Shown here one piece after another: positions 4,955 through 6,058 of a stretch of 6,058 nt of DNA. Position 1 is the first letter of the stretch, and each line of letters begins with the position of its first letter. Position numbers and translations under genes: made by a program. The notes under the pieces were generated by a model, which saw only the letters and a list, made by a program, of their open reading frames with translations, was not told the origin of the DNA and searched no databases. This DNA comes from an uncultured Tessaracoccus sp. GTDB taxonomy: Bacteria; Actinomycetota; Actinomycetes; Propionibacteriales; Propionibacteriaceae. The stretch covers positions 1-6,058 of the forward strand of contig NZ_CAMYFI010000091.1 of the NCBI RefSeq assembly GCF_947255005.1, read 5' to 3'.

Positions 4955-5950
4955 ATGCCTCGCACGCAGTCTCGAATTTACTGGATGGACCGAGTGAGAG
5001 GCTCCGCAATTCTGCTGATGCTCCTACTCCACGCCACGATGATTCCTGTGTTGTATGCAGGGGGTGGCGAGCCGAATAGCTGGTTGATGCGGTTCAATAC
5101 CGTCGTTGCTCCCCTTCGTATGCCTGTGCTCATGTTTTTGTCAGGGATGCTCCTTTCCCGATCGCTCAAAAAGTCGCTTACTCGATTTTATTCAGGAAAA
5201 TTCCGGGTAATACTGTGGGCATACTGTGTGTGGGCATTGATCTTTCTCGCCGTGGCCGGGAGGCTGTCTGAGCTTGTGAAGCCTTGGCTCTGGATGCAAA
5301 CGATCTATCTGTGGTATCTCGGGTTCCTGCTGCTCTATTACCTTGTCGCTCCCCTCGTGGTGAAGATTCCTTTGTGGATATCTATTCCTGTGCTGGTATC
5401 TGCCAATTTATTTTTCGTTGGAGCTGAACGAGGATTTATGCAGAAAGTCTTTTTCTACTGGATCTTTTTCCTCTTAGGTGACTGGTACATGCGCCGAGGG
5501 GTGGGCCGGGTGATCGAGTTGCTCTGGGTTCGAATTTCCTTGGCAGTTGGAGCACTGACCATGCTGTGTGTCCAGGGGTTTGTGTTGATGAGTGATACTC
5601 TCATAATTCGAGGAGTCTGGAACCTGGTTCTTGCGGTCGTTATAGTCGGAGCGGTTATTTCGTGGTCTCCGCTGCTGCTTAATAAGGATGATGCTGACTG
5701 GCTCCAGCGAATTGGGAAAGATTCACTCGTATATTACACATGTCATTTCCCGGTGATGATATTGGTGTCGCGAGGAGTATCGGCGGTGGCGGGGGGCTTG
5801 CCGTCGTTGCTCGTTACGGGTCTGAGTCTCGTCGCTGCGCTATTGATGGGTGCCTTGCTTGCGCGTTTGCAACACCGCTCAGTGCTCGTGAAGTCCCTCT
5901 TTGAGTGTCCGCTGCCTGTACAACGCGGGCACTCTGCTCCGGTTAGATAA
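4955..5950 (+). CDS. Acyltransferase-3 family integral membrane protein (OafA-like)
   Basis: The 331-residue product has about ten hydrophobic segments (roughly 17-35, 50-69, 84-102, 116-134, 137-156, 165-178, 190-211, 219-238, 257-275, 280-303). Family marks are the Arg-X10-His motif in the first segment (Arg15 and His26, in RVRGSAILLMLLLH), the RMPVLMFLSGMLL motif (55-67), WYLGFLLLYYLVAP (120-133) and YYTCHFPVMI (260-269) near the end. Proteins of this family move acetyl or other acyl groups onto surface sugars, glycolipids or exported small molecules across the membrane. It has no fused SGNH domain, so it may act alone. The acceptor is unknown and no glycan genes are visible. The start at 4955 is favoured by AAGGA; 4937 and 4886 would add 6 or 23 residues. 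The DNA is clearly more AT-rich than its neighbours and uses rare codons such as TTA (5408, 5474) and ATA (5378), suggesting horizontal acquisition. Confidence 0.87.
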   Translation: MPRTQSRIYWMDRVRGSAILLMLLLHATMIPVLYAGGGEPNSWLMRFNTVVAPLRMPVLMFLSGMLLSRSLKKSLTRFYSGKFRVILWAYCVWALIFLAVAGRLSELVKPWLWMQTIYLWYLGFLLLYYLVAPLVVKIPLWISIPVLVSANLFFVGAERGFMQKVFFYWIFFLLGDWYMRRGVGRVIELLWVRISLAVGALTMLCVQGFVLMSDTLIIRGVWNLVLAVVIVGAVISWSPLLLNKDDADWLQRIGKDSLVYYTCHFPVMILVSRGVSAVAGGLPSLLVTGLSLVAALLMGALLARLQHRSVLVKSLFECPLPVQRGHSAPVR

Positions 5951-6058
5951 GAGCAGATGGGTCTTTGATCTTCTGCGCTTCGCCGGGTACCCGCGACCTG
6001 TGCAGTAGCTGAGCGCACAGCTTCTGGGGTGGAGGCAACACCAACTGGGTTAGGGGGC
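5951..6058. other. Non-coding tail with two small palindromic structures
   Basis: No convincing gene is seen in the last 108 bases. There is a perfect 10-base palindrome CGGGTACCCG (5984-5993). A stem-loop follows with CTGTGC (5998-6003) pairing with GCACAG (6015-6020) around 11 bases. They lie 33 and 47 bases after the acyltransferase stop and could form the transcript's 3' end, but no T-tract follows. The window ends before any downstream gene can be recognised. Confidence 0.4.

Noticed and set aside
5743..6018. Minus-strand 91-codon open frame at the window end
   Set aside because: It overlaps the 3' end of the acyltransferase gene antisense, has no ribosome binding site that I can see and no known motif despite several Cys residues.

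Overview
This 6.06-kb window looks like chromosomal DNA from a high-GC Gram-positive bacterium (Actinobacteria). The evidence is strong G/C bias at third codon positions, GTG starts, an LpdA-type quinone dehydrogenase, a fused biotin carboxylase/biotin-carrier alpha subunit of the actinobacterial acyl-CoA carboxylase type, and a REP-like intergenic palindrome (arms TCGATAC / TACTC-AC-ACCGG). The repeat reminds me of Propionibacteriaceae and related high-GC genera. That narrower placement is inference from memory, not from a search.

Layout. (1) 1-999, plus strand: 3' part of an LpdA-like NAD(P)H-quinone dehydrogenase gene whose 5' end lies outside the window. (2) 1068-1865, plus strand: an unrecognised, probably membrane-anchored protein with a Pro/Gln-rich linker, a helical middle and a Cys-containing C-terminal segment. 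(3) 1866-2163: a 298-bp convergent intergenic region containing three well-preserved REP-like hairpin elements and several decayed pieces. (4) 2164-3918, minus strand: the complete 584-aa alpha subunit of an acetyl/propionyl-CoA carboxylase-type enzyme. (5) 3919-3995: a compact divergent promoter region with a palindromic -10-like core. (6) 3996-4484 and 4481-4882, plus strand: a Nudix hydrolase overlapping a small lipoprotein gene by four bases (GTGA), so probably translationally coupled. (7) 4955-5950, plus strand: an integral-membrane acyltransferase-3 family protein in markedly more AT-rich DNA. (8) 5951-6058: a non-coding tail with two small palindromic structures.

How the genes relate. 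Only the Nudix-lipoprotein pair shows a clear physical link. The carboxylase subunit would need a carboxyltransferase (beta) partner and a biotin protein ligase encoded elsewhere. The quinone dehydrogenase and the Cys-containing membrane protein are co-directional but each could be transcribed separately. The acyltransferase gene appears to be a recent acquisition or part of a variable surface-modification locus, with its own putative promoter. I see no CRISPR array, RNA gene, insertion sequence or phage gene. No new multi-gene system is evident. The most notable items are the covarying hairpins in the convergent intergenic region, the palindromic divergent promoter, the unrecognised Cys-containing protein and the low-GC acyltransferase.
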